Below, piece by piece: positions 12,481 to 23,191 of a DNA stretch of 64,000 bases. The notes below the pieces were generated by a model, which saw only the letters and a list, made by a program, of their open reading frames with translations, had not been told where the DNA came from and made no database searches. The DNA comes from Przewalskia tangutica (lineage: Eukaryota; Streptophyta; Magnoliopsida; Solanales; Solanaceae). The DNA lies in assembly GCA_029844215.1 (NCBI GenBank), contig CM056718.1, positions 166,831,396 through 166,895,395 on the forward strand. The letters run 5' to 3'. Position numbers and translations under genes: made by a program. The stretch's first letter is position 1; the number at the start of each line of letters is the position of its first letter.

Positions 12481-13079
12481 AAAAAATATTTACAATGATA
12501 TTATAGTTAGTTAGCTACATCAATCGCCAAAGAGAGTTTAAAAGGTGCTTTGCATGAACCTCACAGAAACACATGTTTAAAGTTGAAGGACACTAGAAAG
12601 ATCAACAGAGAAATTATGCGGACTGAAATAAGGAACTGTATAATAAAGATTATGGTGTATAATTAGGCATATGAACTTATGACGTGGGTCCAAGTAAGGG
12701 TTTAGCCCAAACAATTCCCTCAAGTTTCAGGGACTTGTCACACATAAAAGAAAAGTTGAGTACCTTGCCAATGAGCTTCAACTACTAGAAATATTGTTGC
12801 TGCTATGTATGATCTGTCTTAATCAATATGATAGTTAACATGTTATCTTATATATCACAAATAAATAGTGAATAAAAAGGACATGCTTCAATGTTTTGTA
12901 TCCTAACATAGTATGTTCAAATATTAATGGCTAATACAAACAGGTAGGCAAGCCATCAAACAGTAATAAACATTAGTGGGAGCATTTTACTATCCGACGT
13001 CATACTCCATTAAGCAAGCAATTACAGTAAACATCAACCTATTTCGTGATTTTAATAAGCAATTACAACCCTGGATCAA
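12481..13079. other. CACTA interior between the two LTR insertions, nothing recognised
   Basis: AT-rich sequence upstream (on the minus strand) of the captured E2 exon. If the captured fragment included the first lipoyl domain its exons would be expected here, but none was seen. Part of it may belong to an older relative of the 13080 element, since the 3' end of such a relative is visible at 18190. Confidence 0.4.
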
Positions 13080-16000
13080 TGTCACGCCCTTTTTCGACCG
13101 CGACATTTTTAAATGAAAGCTCCTGCTTAAATAAAATGTTAGGAAATAAATAATAAAATGTTAAATGTGCAAAAGAATGCTAAAATGTTAAAAAGGGTTC
13201 GGGAGTCGCCACCTAATTAATTTGGGTGAATTAGGACACCTAAATGCTGACTATGTTTAAGTCAACGTTAACTCCATTTTATGGTCTACTAAACTTAATG
13301 AGTTTCTGGGTAAGAGTTCTTTATTATCCTAAAGGGAAGGGGTTAGGCACCCTAAAGGATCCGCTAACTTGCGGTTGTCCGTTCAAACCTAGGGTTATTA
13401 TTATGCTAGGATGCATGTTTTTTTTGAAAAGTTTAAGTGAAGAGGTGCCTGCAAATTTAGAAAAAAGTAACAAAAAAACAAGATGTATTCTTTTATAACC
13501 TGAAAAAAGGTTTATAAGATTTGTTTATAAAGTTTAATTTTCGAAAGAAATCATATAAAGTGTTATACATAATAAGTAAAAAAAATATAACTGTCAAGTT
13601 GACTTAATGATTAAAGGTAGGCCTTTATTTGCAAAGTCAGTGGATAATAAATTATATAGTATTAATGAAAGAGTTATTAATTCTTTAAAGATGCATTAGT
13701 TTCCTAATTAGATATGCAAAACAGCTTATTCGACAGAAAGTTTAGGCATGCATGATAAGCCTAAAATACGTAATTATAAGTGCATTTCAGATTTTAAAAC
13801 CACCCGCCCGATTTATTTATTCAAAGACTGATTGTTCTATGTCTCCTATTAATTACAAAGTTAGCCAATTAAATTTCAACAAATAAACAAACAAATATAT
13901 ATAAGACATATAAGATTAAGAGGGAAAAAAGATGCTTCTAGGGGGATGACAATGTCGTCTCGTCCCTTTTGTTTGTTTGGGAATTACGAGGCGTAACGCG
14001 TGGACACAGATGCGGGCACTCATGCTGTGTGGCTTGTGAAGAGTCTCGTAATGAGGTTGCTCCAATGCATTTCATGTAAAACAAGAGAAGAAAAGGATTA
14101 GCAAACATCCTAGAAAACTTATCAAATAGTCAAACCAGCAAAGTTTAAACCTATTGAAACTATTACAGTTTGCTGTTCAAGAGCCGAGCAGGCCCATACA
14201 CACACAACAACCTGAGAAACGAAATAAAAGAACATACTACTGCATTATTACCTAATGAGCTTATTGCTATAAAATTTAACATGTTTATATCATCTCTTTC
14301 CACAATTTGAACGAGAAATGGACCCAAAACAACATGTATATTCAGATATTCGACCCGAAAACAGCTTCATGACGAAATGCAAATGAATGGGCTAAGCAAT
14401 AATAAACTGTCATGGAGGCAGATGCAAAGAAACGACAATACTAATGGGCAAGCCCCAATTATTGTAGCCGAAAAGTGAACAGTAAGAAATAATTGTAAAT
14501 GGGATAGGCCCGACACCTTTCGTGATGCAATAACAATGAGGGATATGCAAATTTCAATAGAGAAACAACACTAGAAAGAGTTCTGGGGACGAACTGCACG
14601 TCTCTATTTGGGAAAGAGCAGAAAAGAGGCAACACAACTAGATGAAGACTCGGTGTTTGAACATTCAGATTTAAATGAGTACCAGACGAGCATGCTTCCT
14701 TTATAAACTAAGCCACAGGAGACGTAAAGAATATTTCCTTATGATAGGCAACATAGGTACTCGCATATATTCCCTATTAAAAGAAAGGTGTCACAACACA
14801 CATAAGGACTAATAGAGAAAATTCTGCATATTGATCTACCAATATTTTGACTCTTTAAATGACAGATAAGCATGAAGCTACTTATCCCTAACATGTGTTG
14901 TCCTAGTGTGTGCAGATATGCAGGAAAAGTTCCAGTAACCAGGGTACTGTAGCTATGCCGATGAATAACCATTTTTGAAGTATACCTTAGGGCATGCACT
15001 ACTAGAGATCAATTCATATTACATTATCCTTTGGGATGTGTTATCGTCGGCACCTGAACCCAGATCCCTTACCAATTCATAACAGGGCATGTTACACTCA
15101 TGAGGCTCTTAGAAACAGCCTAGATATTTGAACAAGCTAAGACAGATTTTAGATCCATTTTTGTTAATTAGACTCAATTTTTGACTAGTTTGTGACAGGA
15201 TCCTGGCCTGAACAAGTTATATCTTCTTAACACCCACATTTGCGACTACTATGAATCATTTCTAAACCACAAGTGTTCCTAGCTGATTTTAAATGGAATT
15301 TAGCTTATTCTTCGAGTCTGATTCTGAACCCAACATGAGAATCTGGAGTGAGCAAATTCAGCATATGTGTAACCAGAAGCAGAGGCATATTCCTTCTTAT
15401 TTAGATGGTTTCGACACTGAATTATTCCCTATACATGTACTATTATTTTAACAGGCCGAACACTTACAAACGACTATTATAATACTACAATGATCGTAGA
15501 TTCAGCGAGAATCAATGACACAGCTCAGTCGACCCAACAAACTCAAACGATAATTACTTTCTTTAGTCATACAACAAATTCTAATGACGCAGATTATAAC
15601 CACAGTTGCGACAAACAGGCTTAACAATAATTCAGCAAGCACAATCAGTCATCGACATCAAGTTAACGCAAGCTTAAGCAGTCGCACAAGAATACATATT
15701 TTACTCATGGATATCAAACGAAGTCTAAGAGTGAAAGGGTGATAAATTTACCTTCTCCGGGCCGCGAACCGAGGCATCGTATCAAGTCGTCGAAGCCACT
15801 CGGAGATTTTGTGCAACGCTATTGAAAGCGACGCAGTTTGTGGTCGATTCTAGACTATTTTTGAAAGGAGGGTTTCGGCTAAAAAGATGCTAACAGATTC
15901 CCTCAGGTTTCCCCTACGTTTTATGATAGTTGAGTTGATGTTTTTGTTCGTGTCAAGGTTTCGGAAAGGTGCTGGGTTTCCCCTCGATTGCTCTTGATGT

Positions 16001-17235
16001 TCGAATGGATCTTTTGGGTTCAGAAAGGTACTAGGTTCTGGACCATAGCCGATGATGCCATTTCATGTATGTCGATCGGCTTTTGTTAGTTGGAAAAGAA
16101 AGGGGTCTGGATTGATGTCCACCCTTGCTCTCGATGCCTGTCGATTGTTGCTATTGGACTTCTCTCCCCATCTGAGCTCCTGCTCTCGACGTTCTCCTCT
16201 GAGCCCTGCCCTACTGTGCTCTGCCTCCTAAATGCATATTGAATATGCTTTATATAGCCATGGTTTGGGTTCTAAGTTTGGTAAGTAATCAAGGTGCGAT
16301 TTTGGCTAATATTTGATGCTGATTTGTGCTTGATTCCATCCGATTCTTTTCGATTTCGTTAAAGGTTCTTACCATAAAATGGGTGATTTTGTGTGATTCG
16401 AATAATACTGGTAGGGAAAGGAAAGTCGCCGGATTTTCAACCCTGAAAGTCTGGCGAGATTCGCGGCTAAAGGACAGAGGAGTGTGCGGCAGTTTTTTTT
16501 AGGGTTCCTCGTCTAAGAGAAATGGGGAGAGGGACGATGGGCAAGGGCTGATATGAGCAGATGGGCGTGTGGGCTTGCGGGTCGCGGGCCGGGTAGGTAG
16601 TGGGCTAGCGGGTTAGGCTGATTAGGTGTAGTGGGCTGCGTTGGGCGTGGGTAATTAGGCTGGGTAGTTAGTTTTAATTAGGTATTAGTTTTAGGTAAAA
16701 TTAATTAGTGGTAAATTAAATTGTTTAAATTGTGATTAAATTATTTAGGTGCTTTATTAGCCTAAACTTGAGTTTTAAAATTACTACAATAATAAATGCG
16801 GCTGTGCTATTTAATTAGTGCTTAATTTTTATAATGCGATGCTGTTATTAAAACTTATTTATTATGCGTATTTTATTATTATTTAAGCTAAGATTAAAAA
16901 ATGACTTTAGGCGCTACAATAATTATGAAATTGCTTTGCGTATTAATAAATGCGACTATGCTATTTAACACGACGTCATTGTCAAATTATTTATTTTATG
17001 TATTTATTTATTTTATTATCGTTTAAGAAATATGACAGAGCTTAAATTTAATAAATGCAGGCGCGAGACTCTAAGTGTTTAATATTCTGCGTAAGATGCG
17101 GTTCTATTATTAAATTGCTTGTTTATGCATGTATTAATATTTTATTGTTGCATTTTATTAAAATTGTCTTTTTTTAAATTAGTGTAATTTTATAGTTACG
17201 ATCATGGACGGGAGGGTCAAAATTGGGTGTCAACA
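13080..17235. mobile_element. Ogre/Tat-type solo LTR, TSD ATCAA
   Basis: Starts TGTCACGCCCTTTTTCGACC and ends GGTCAAAATTGGGTGTCAACA in a 4,156-bp block with a perfect 5-bp duplication ATCAA (13075-13079 and 17236-17240). The left end has blocks typical of plant Tat/Ogre Ty3-gypsy LTRs as I know them: GGGAGTCGCCACCTAATTAA, TTAGGACACCTAA and GGGAAGGGGTTAGGCACCC. No coding capacity was found. The lineage is from recall, not alignment. It appears to have landed in or beside an older relative whose 3' end is at 18190. Confidence 0.75.
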
Positions 17236-17240
17236 ATCAA

Positions 17241-18190
17241 TTAAAGCAGATTAGTCTGATATCGTATTTAGACATTAACTGAAAACAAATAATACGACTA
17301 AACCTGGCTAAGCACGATTAATTAATAGAAAACACCACAAACACATAATTATAGAAGCAAAGCTAAAACCGAGAGGAATTTAAGTTTATCTTCTCCGAAC
17401 AACCTCTAACGCATCTGTTTCTAGGCGTAATGTAGGAAATTCGCTGTTATGATTTGAAATTGGGCTTGGGTTTTTCTGAATTAATGATTGAGTATTGGTG
17501 GTTTGTGGGTATACTGGATGTGTCATCGTTGTTGATGTGTGTCAGACGACCTCCGTTGGAGGCTTGCTGGTGGTCGGAAGCGTCGTATTTAGCTTGATTC
17601 AACTTTTAGGGCTAAATCGCCCAAATCGCCTTTTTGAGATATTCAGATTTTTTGGGTGTAAAAATTGATGATTGTTGGTTTGGGTGTAAGAGGGGGTAAC
17701 AGTTGATGTTGAAGGAAGCTGGTTGACCACCGGTGGCCTGAATGGCCATTCTGGCCGGAATCACGAATTTTAGGGTACAATCGCCTAAATCGCATGATTA
17801 GAGAGACGTAAGTGCTATGCGGGAGTTGGGTTTGGGTCTAAGGGATTTAGGTGGTTTTTTGAAGTCTTGGATAGTTTTAGTATTTATTTTATTCTTGGGT
17901 TGTGGTTTAAAATAATTTATTATTAAAAGATGTTGTGCACAACTATAAATTATAAAGATAAAAATATTCATGTGATAATATAATGTTTAAGAAATGTTTA
18001 GTGCTTAATATAAAATGTGATGTTATTTTATAAATACAATAATATAGAATGCTAGGGTGAAATCATGATTGTGATAAAAACGCATGATTATATATATATG
18101 TATATATATTAAAATTATTTTGTGGTGTCGAAAAAATAGTTTAATTGCCGATAAATAATCGGAAGAGATGGTCAAAATTTGGTGTCAACA
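17241..18190. mobile_element. 3' part of an older Ogre/Tat-like LTR
   Basis: Ends GGTCAAAATTTGGTGTCAACA, almost the same as the end of the 13080-17235 element, and shares with it an internal block TTTATCTTCTCCGAACAACC (in the other copy TTTACCTTCTCCGGGCCGCG) at a similar order. The two copies are clearly diverged. Its 5' end was not found, so the copy is truncated or was split by the younger insertion. Confidence 0.55.
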
Positions 18191-18695
18191 AGCGTGAAGA
18201 CACTTAGTATTTTTACAGAGTTTTTTTTTATCTTTTACTTTTTAAATATTAAAACGACAACGTTTAGTTTATTTTTATTAAAAATGATTTTAAAAAAGAA
18301 ATAAAAATCGTGTAGGTCTTAATTTGAATTAAAAAAGTGTTAAATAAATAATAAAAATGGTATCGTTTTAATCAGTCAAACACGTCATTTTTTGCTCAAT
18401 TTAAAACACAAGTCACTTATTTATGTGACATTTTACAAACCCGTCATAAACAAATGACACTTAAAAAATCCGTCACACAAATGTCATAATTTTATGACAC
18501 TTAAAAAAACGGTCACATGAATGTCACGAAAAATGGTAAATTTAGTAAAAAGATGTGACACTTGTATTTTTACTTCGTTCCTCAGCTTCGTGTTCACTTC
18601 TTTTTCGCCAGGTTTCATTCGATTTGTTGTGGATTGGATGATGGAAAAACCAGCAAGCTACGGCTTCACCGTAGATTATTTTTCTTGTAGTACTT

Positions 18696-19299
18696 CTTCC
18701 TGAACTTCCATTAGGGTTCCTGATATGTTTACATTTTGGTCCTGAAAATTTTAGATAAAATAGAAATAATAAATTTGACTACAGAAATACTGACTCTGAG
18801 ATTGGAAAGCCAACAGTTGAAAACCAACAGTGTGAGTGCGGACATATGAAAATTGCACTGGTGTATTGCGTCAATTAAAAAATTATATACAAAAAAGTGA
18901 ATTGTGTAAAATAGAAAATGACATTAAATAGTTACAACTTCATTTAAATAAGGAAATATGTTAATCCTAGTGTTGATCATGTCATAGCTTCTTTCTTCGC
19001 GTCTCACAAGTCACAAGAATGTTATAATTAATTTGAATACCAACATAAATAGTTCATCGTAATTTATAAAAATTATATGTGAACACATCAATAACAATCC
19101 ATTGTGATTCTATAAGTGGAGTATAAGAAGGATATATAGGGTAAGCAAAACATTGTCATACTTTGAGAAGGTAGATATGATATTTCCGATAGAACTCATC
19201 TCAAGAAAGGTGAAAAAAGAATGCAGTAACAACAATCATAAACAACACCAAGTTAATAGTTTAAATCAATCTAAAAATACAACAATTTAGGATAGTTAG
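18696..19299. other. Intergenic, nothing recognised
   Basis: Sequence right of the CACTA element. If the copia remnant at 3799-7335 continued here its RT would be expected, but I saw no protein similarity in any frame. Confidence 0.4.
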
Positions 19300-19389
19300 C
19301 GAAACACACCTCAACTGTCATTTGTTCACTTTTCTTACCTGATAGTCGAGGTAGAAAAAGTGAACATCTGATAGTTGAGGTATGTTTCG
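19300..19389. repeat. Near-perfect fold-back (inverted repeat, about 40-bp arms)
   Basis: The left arm starts CGAAACACACCTCAACTGTC and the right arm, read as reverse complement, starts CGAAACATACCTCAACTATC; both continue through GTTCACTTTT to a ...ACC end around a loop of about 10 bases. A few mismatches and one small offset. This could be a small fold-back MITE or a hairpin-forming transcript source; no clear target duplication was seen. Confidence 0.7.
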
Positions 19390-19726
19390 TAAACTAGTTG
19401 GTTATAGTTTAGGTGAAAATTTCCACACCAGATTGTTCAGGGAGGAAACTAAAAAAAAAATGATACTTGATTGAATTTTATATTTATTGTTCATATACTT
19501 GTAAAGTTAACATGGTATGTAACACGACACTTGATGAAAATACTTTTTTTTTTATAATTATTGTTCGCTCAATGTTATTATATTTGAAGCTAGCTAAATC
19601 GTGTTAAAATTATATTGTTGAGGATTAGAACAACGTTCAAGAAAATTCATTAATTTAGATCTTATGTAATTTCTGACACTTATGGTATGTTAAATTTGTT
19701 GTGCAATTACAAGACTATTATATTAA

Positions 19727-20008
19727 GGCTCCGTTTGGTACCGCTTATTAAAAAGAATTTTTAGAAGTAGAGCTTTTCAAGTAGAGTTTTTTTTATCAAA
19801 AAGTTGTTAGGTGTTTGGTTATCAATAAAAAACGTATTTTTGTAAAAAAGTTATAAGACAAAAAAAACTCTACTAAAAAAACTCAAATTTTGAGCTTCTT
19901 CCAGAAATGCTTTTGGAACTCAAAAGCACTTCTGACAGCTTCCACCAAACACTAAAAAAAAAGGCCAAAAGTACTCCGGCCTTTTGAAAAGCCGTACCAA
20001 ACTGGCAC
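19727..20008. mobile_element. MITE, probable PIF/Harbinger type, TSD TAA
   Basis: Left end GGCTCCGTTTGGTACCGC and right end GCCGTACCAAACTGGCAC form imperfect terminal inverted repeats. A TAA trinucleotide lies on both sides (19724-19726 and 20009-20011), fitting Tourist-like elements; an hAT origin cannot be ruled out. 282 bp, non-coding. Confidence 0.55.
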
Positions 20009-20311
20009 TAAATATATCATTAAGATGCAGTGAATGAGTGCATGCCTTGTGCTTCCATATAGCTTATTTAACTTAAGCTAACATACGCTTGTTTTTAAAT
20101 GCATTTTTAGTACTTTAGTTATTTACTATTAAGATGGTGTTATATTATTATAATCCTTTTTCTATTTATTTAGTTCTAACTTCTATTGTTTTCAAATAAT
20201 AGTTTTTTTTGTTTCTACGTATTATGATCACGTTACAAGTTACTTAAATGTTCCTACAAGAAGATTTCAAGGCAGAAAAATACTACATGGAATCGTTTTA
20301 TCTTCCAAATT

Positions 20312-20313
<2 letters not shown>

Positions 20314-20359
<46 letters not shown>
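20314..20359. repeat. AT dinucleotide microsatellite
   Basis: About 23 uninterrupted AT units. Likely polymorphic in length. Confidence 0.95.
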
Positions 20360-20362
<3 letters not shown>

Positions 20363-20887
20363 CATTGAGCTACAATATCATGTAATTTTCAAGGCTTTAA
20401 TAGAAAACATTATCAAAATCACTGAAATATTTCCGAGGTTGTTCTTTGTCATATTCGTTCGTTGGTCCTCTCTATTGCAGGGCTGCCACTCACGCATATT
20501 CCTCGATTTACATCTCACCTGGGCAAGGGGCCTCTGGTGCAGGTGGGGAAAGGAGGCTTCGCCTTCGAGACTTTTCCATCATCAAAGAAAACATTATCAA
20601 AGTGCATCCGCTTAAGAATACGACCGTGGCTACTTCTTTACATATTTTTTCGAACAAGAAAAAAAAACCATCACTAGCCAACATAAATTAATAAGCAAAC
20701 AGAGGAAAATTATGAACCATAGCCCCTATTCTAGCATTAAACTCTATATAACTTATGCAAAATTCAATGTTGTAGTTATGAGAAGTTTTAAAAAATTAAA
20801 CATTTTTTTATTAATATATGTTATACGAGAATTGATAGATTATTTCATATGTGATTAAAATGAGGAATAACTAATACGTATATTAGC
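20360..20887. other. Intergenic, no gene supported
   Basis: A GC-richer block at about 20450-20630 has overlapping open frames of 71 and 81 codons on the plus strand. Neither shows a domain I recognise and the two frames overlap, so I do not call a gene. A pyrimidine tract ending CTATTGCAG at about 20480 resembles a splice acceptor, so a degraded exon is possible. Confidence 0.4.
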
Positions 20888-21690
20888 TAGGGCTGCACAA
20901 ATTTCGGTCCGGACCGAAAAATCGGACCGGACCGAGAAATTCGGTCCGGTATTCGGTCCCTATTTTTGAAGAATTGGTTGGTCCGGTCGGTCCGACCGAT
21001 TTTTTTATTTTTTTTATAATATATATAATATATATAATTCCTAATATATATAATATATATAATTTATAATTTTCTAAATTCCTAATATATATAATTCCTA
21101 ATTTTCTAAATTTCTAATATATAATATTATATAATTTCGGGGTTCCGGGGCCCGGTTTTTTTTTTTCAAATTGAATTTCCAATACTGAAATTGACATTCT
21201 CGGACGCGGTGCCACAAAATTTTTACGTTGAAATCTATTGTACATCGCGAGATATTTAGATTTGAAAATGGAAAAAACGTAACGATTTGGGGGAAAAGAG
21301 AAATTGAGGGGCAAGATGGACGTTTTTGGAGAAATCGGCGGAATCAAACCACTTACACAGTTTGGCCACCCCCGTATCGAAAAAATACGCGAAATCAAAA
21401 TTTTTTTTTAGGTAAAACGGACGTCCGAGCGCAAAGTTATGACCATATAAAGTTTGATCAATTTACAACCTATATTTCATATGTCAATACGTCCGGGCTG
21501 GCGCGGGGGAGTGAGTGGTCAGGTGGATGGGGTGGCGGTGGTGGGGGATCGGGATCACCGGTCCATTCGGTCCAAAACCCGATCGACCGAATGATCTTGA
21601 CCGACCGAAAATTCGGTCCGGTCTTCTTCGATAATCCCATTCGATTCTCGGTCCTGGCCCGGTCCGGTCCTAACCCTTTGTGCACCCCTA
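20888..21690. mobile_element. hAT-like non-autonomous element (A of a related pair)
   Basis: Starts TAGGGCTGCACAAATTTCGG and ends AACCCTTTGTGCACCCCTA; the reverse complement of the right end starts TAGGGGTGCACAAA, giving imperfect inverted repeats. Subterminal zones are dense in GGTCCGG/CCGGTCC motifs. The flanks are ATATTAGC on the left and ATTAGC on the right, an 8-bp duplication that has lost two bases. The 155-codon plus-strand open frame inside (21228-21695) follows the repeat motifs and is not a credible gene. An internal block around 21355-21450 matches the reverse complement of element B. Confidence 0.7.
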
Positions 21691-22055
21691 ATTAGCAATA
21701 CGTGAATAAATATATATAAAGATGAAAATATTCTTACAATAGATAATTTCCTAAATAGTACTCCTCGTATTATATAAACGTTACTTAACATTTATTCATA
21801 TAACAATTTACATATTATTCAGTCTTCAAATAACAATTTTGGTTATATTATCATCATGTAACATTGTATGAATTACAACCCTTATATAACTAAACCATCA
21901 ATCAAACTATAATTACAAAGTGTCATTTTCTAAAAAATTGATGTATAATATTTTCAATACAAGTTGGAGAGATAAAATATATAATTAAATTAAATTGATT
22001 TTTTATTACATAGGGTAGGGGAGGGATTATAATATGAGATTCAAATACTTACCAA
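21691..22055. other. Spacer between two hAT-like elements, nothing recognised
   Basis: AT-rich, no coding or structural signal. Confidence 0.5.
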
Positions 22056-22910
22056 TAGACCTGTCCATCGAGCCGGGATTTGACCCGACCTGAAAAATCA
22101 AGGCCAGGGTCAGCTATTTTCTGACCCAAGAACCACCTGACCTGAAAAAGCGAGGACCCGAGCATACGTAGGGTCGGGCCAGAGTCAATTTTTTTTACCC
22201 ACTCGGCCCAGCCCGACCCCTGACCCGACCTTTACCCGCCACTTAATCTTTTTAATATAATTTATATTACTTTTCTTTTATTAATATTTACATGTTTTAA
22301 GAATATATGTGATGCAGACTTTATGTTTTAATGTGAAGCAATGATATAAAATGTAGGGAAGGGAGAAGAAAAAATGGTTGTAAATTGGTGAAACTTTAAA
22401 TGATCATAACTATGCGCTCAGACGTCCGTTTCACCTACTTCTTTTTTTTTATTTCACGTATTTTTTCGAGATGGGGCTGGTTAAACTGCCATAAGGCGGT
22501 TTGGCGCAGCCAATTTCAGGGAAAACGTATGTCTTCCCAATCGATTTGACGTTTCCCCAAATCGGTTTCTAATTTTTCCTTTTCTTTAGCATAGATCCCA
22601 CGATATACAATATATTTCAACGTCCAAATTTAATGGTAATGTTTCCGAAAATGTCAATTTAAGTATTGAAAATTCATTTTTTTTTAAAAAAAAAATTGCC
22701 AGACCCGACCCGATCCATCCAAAATTCTCCCTTTTTTTGTTTTCTAGGACGGATCAGGGCCTACCCGAGGCCTGTAGGGTCTCTGAAGGGTTAGAGCCAG
22801 GGTCGGGAAATCTAATAAAAAATAGGGTCAGGGACGGGCTACGATCGGGCAAGTAGGAAAAAAGGTCAGCCGACCTGACCCTGGCCCGACTGGAGATTTG
22901 GACAGGTCTA
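22056..22910. mobile_element. hAT-like non-autonomous element (B of a related pair)
   Basis: Starts TAGACCTGTCCATCGAGCC and ends GATTTGGACAGGTCTA, so the outer inverted repeats are TAGACCTGTCCA. The 8-bp flanks are CTTACCAA (22048-22055) and CTCACCAA (22911-22918), one mismatch. Subterminal zones are rich in GGGTCGGG/CCCGACC motifs. The middle (22420-22520) is similar, in inverse orientation, to the middle of element A (TATTTTTTCGAGA against TATCGAAAAAATA, with the adjoining GACGTCCG block), although the ends differ. Confidence 0.75.
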
Positions 22911-23070
22911 CTCACCAACAATGTGAAAGTTTAGTAGCCAAACAACTCAGCTATTAGATTCCTACTATATTAAACAGGAATTGTGTTTAAGTTGTTTAAA
23001 AAAATTCCAAGGAACATAGTCAAAATGTCAAATGGGCAAAAAGGTCAAAAGAAAAGTATCGGCCAACGAC

Positions 23071-23093
23071 TAGGGTTTTAGTGAAGTATAAAA
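23071..23093 (+). promoter_or_regulatory. Telo-box and TATA box of RPL5
   Basis: TAGGGTTTTA at 23071-23080 is a telo-box (reverse complement AAACCCTA), typical of plant ribosomal-protein promoters. TATAAAA at 23087-23093 follows. The start codon is about 100 bases downstream, after a pyrimidine-rich leader near 23110. Position and family practice support the call; transcription start was not measured. Confidence 0.6.
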
Positions 23094-23191
23094 CTTAGCT
23101 CCGCAGCAGCAATTTCTTTCTCACATTAGTTTCTTCCCATTCCCCACTCCCCCCTCGCGGCCGCCGGCGGAGGCTAAATCAAGGAGAAACA

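Larger units (their letters stand above)
7339..18692 (+). mobile_element. CACTA (En/Spm-type) DNA transposon, non-autonomous, with nested insertions
   Basis: Begins CACTACAAGAAAAA (7339-7352) and ends TTTTTCTTGTAGTA (18679-18692). The ends are inverted copies except that the terminal G is A. A 3-bp target duplication CTT flanks it (7336-7338 and 18693-18695). Subterminal arrays of short motifs (GTGACGATTTTTACCCGTCAC on the left, ATGTCATAATTTTATGACAC on the right) fit CACTA ends. No transposase was recognised. The interior holds captured PDC-E2 exons and two large LTR insertions (9261-12348 and 13080-17235); without them the element would be about 4.1 kb. Internal sequence at 7560-8860 and 12475-13079 has no other recognised gene. 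Confidence 0.85.

Noticed and set aside
20446..20691. 81- and 71-codon plus frames
   Set aside because: They overlap each other, have no domain similarity, and no splice or promoter support beyond a single acceptor-like site.
21228..21695. 155-codon plus-strand open frame
   Set aside because: It lies wholly within a hAT-like MITE, its codons follow the GGTCCGG repeat motifs, and overlapping frames on the other strand are equally open.
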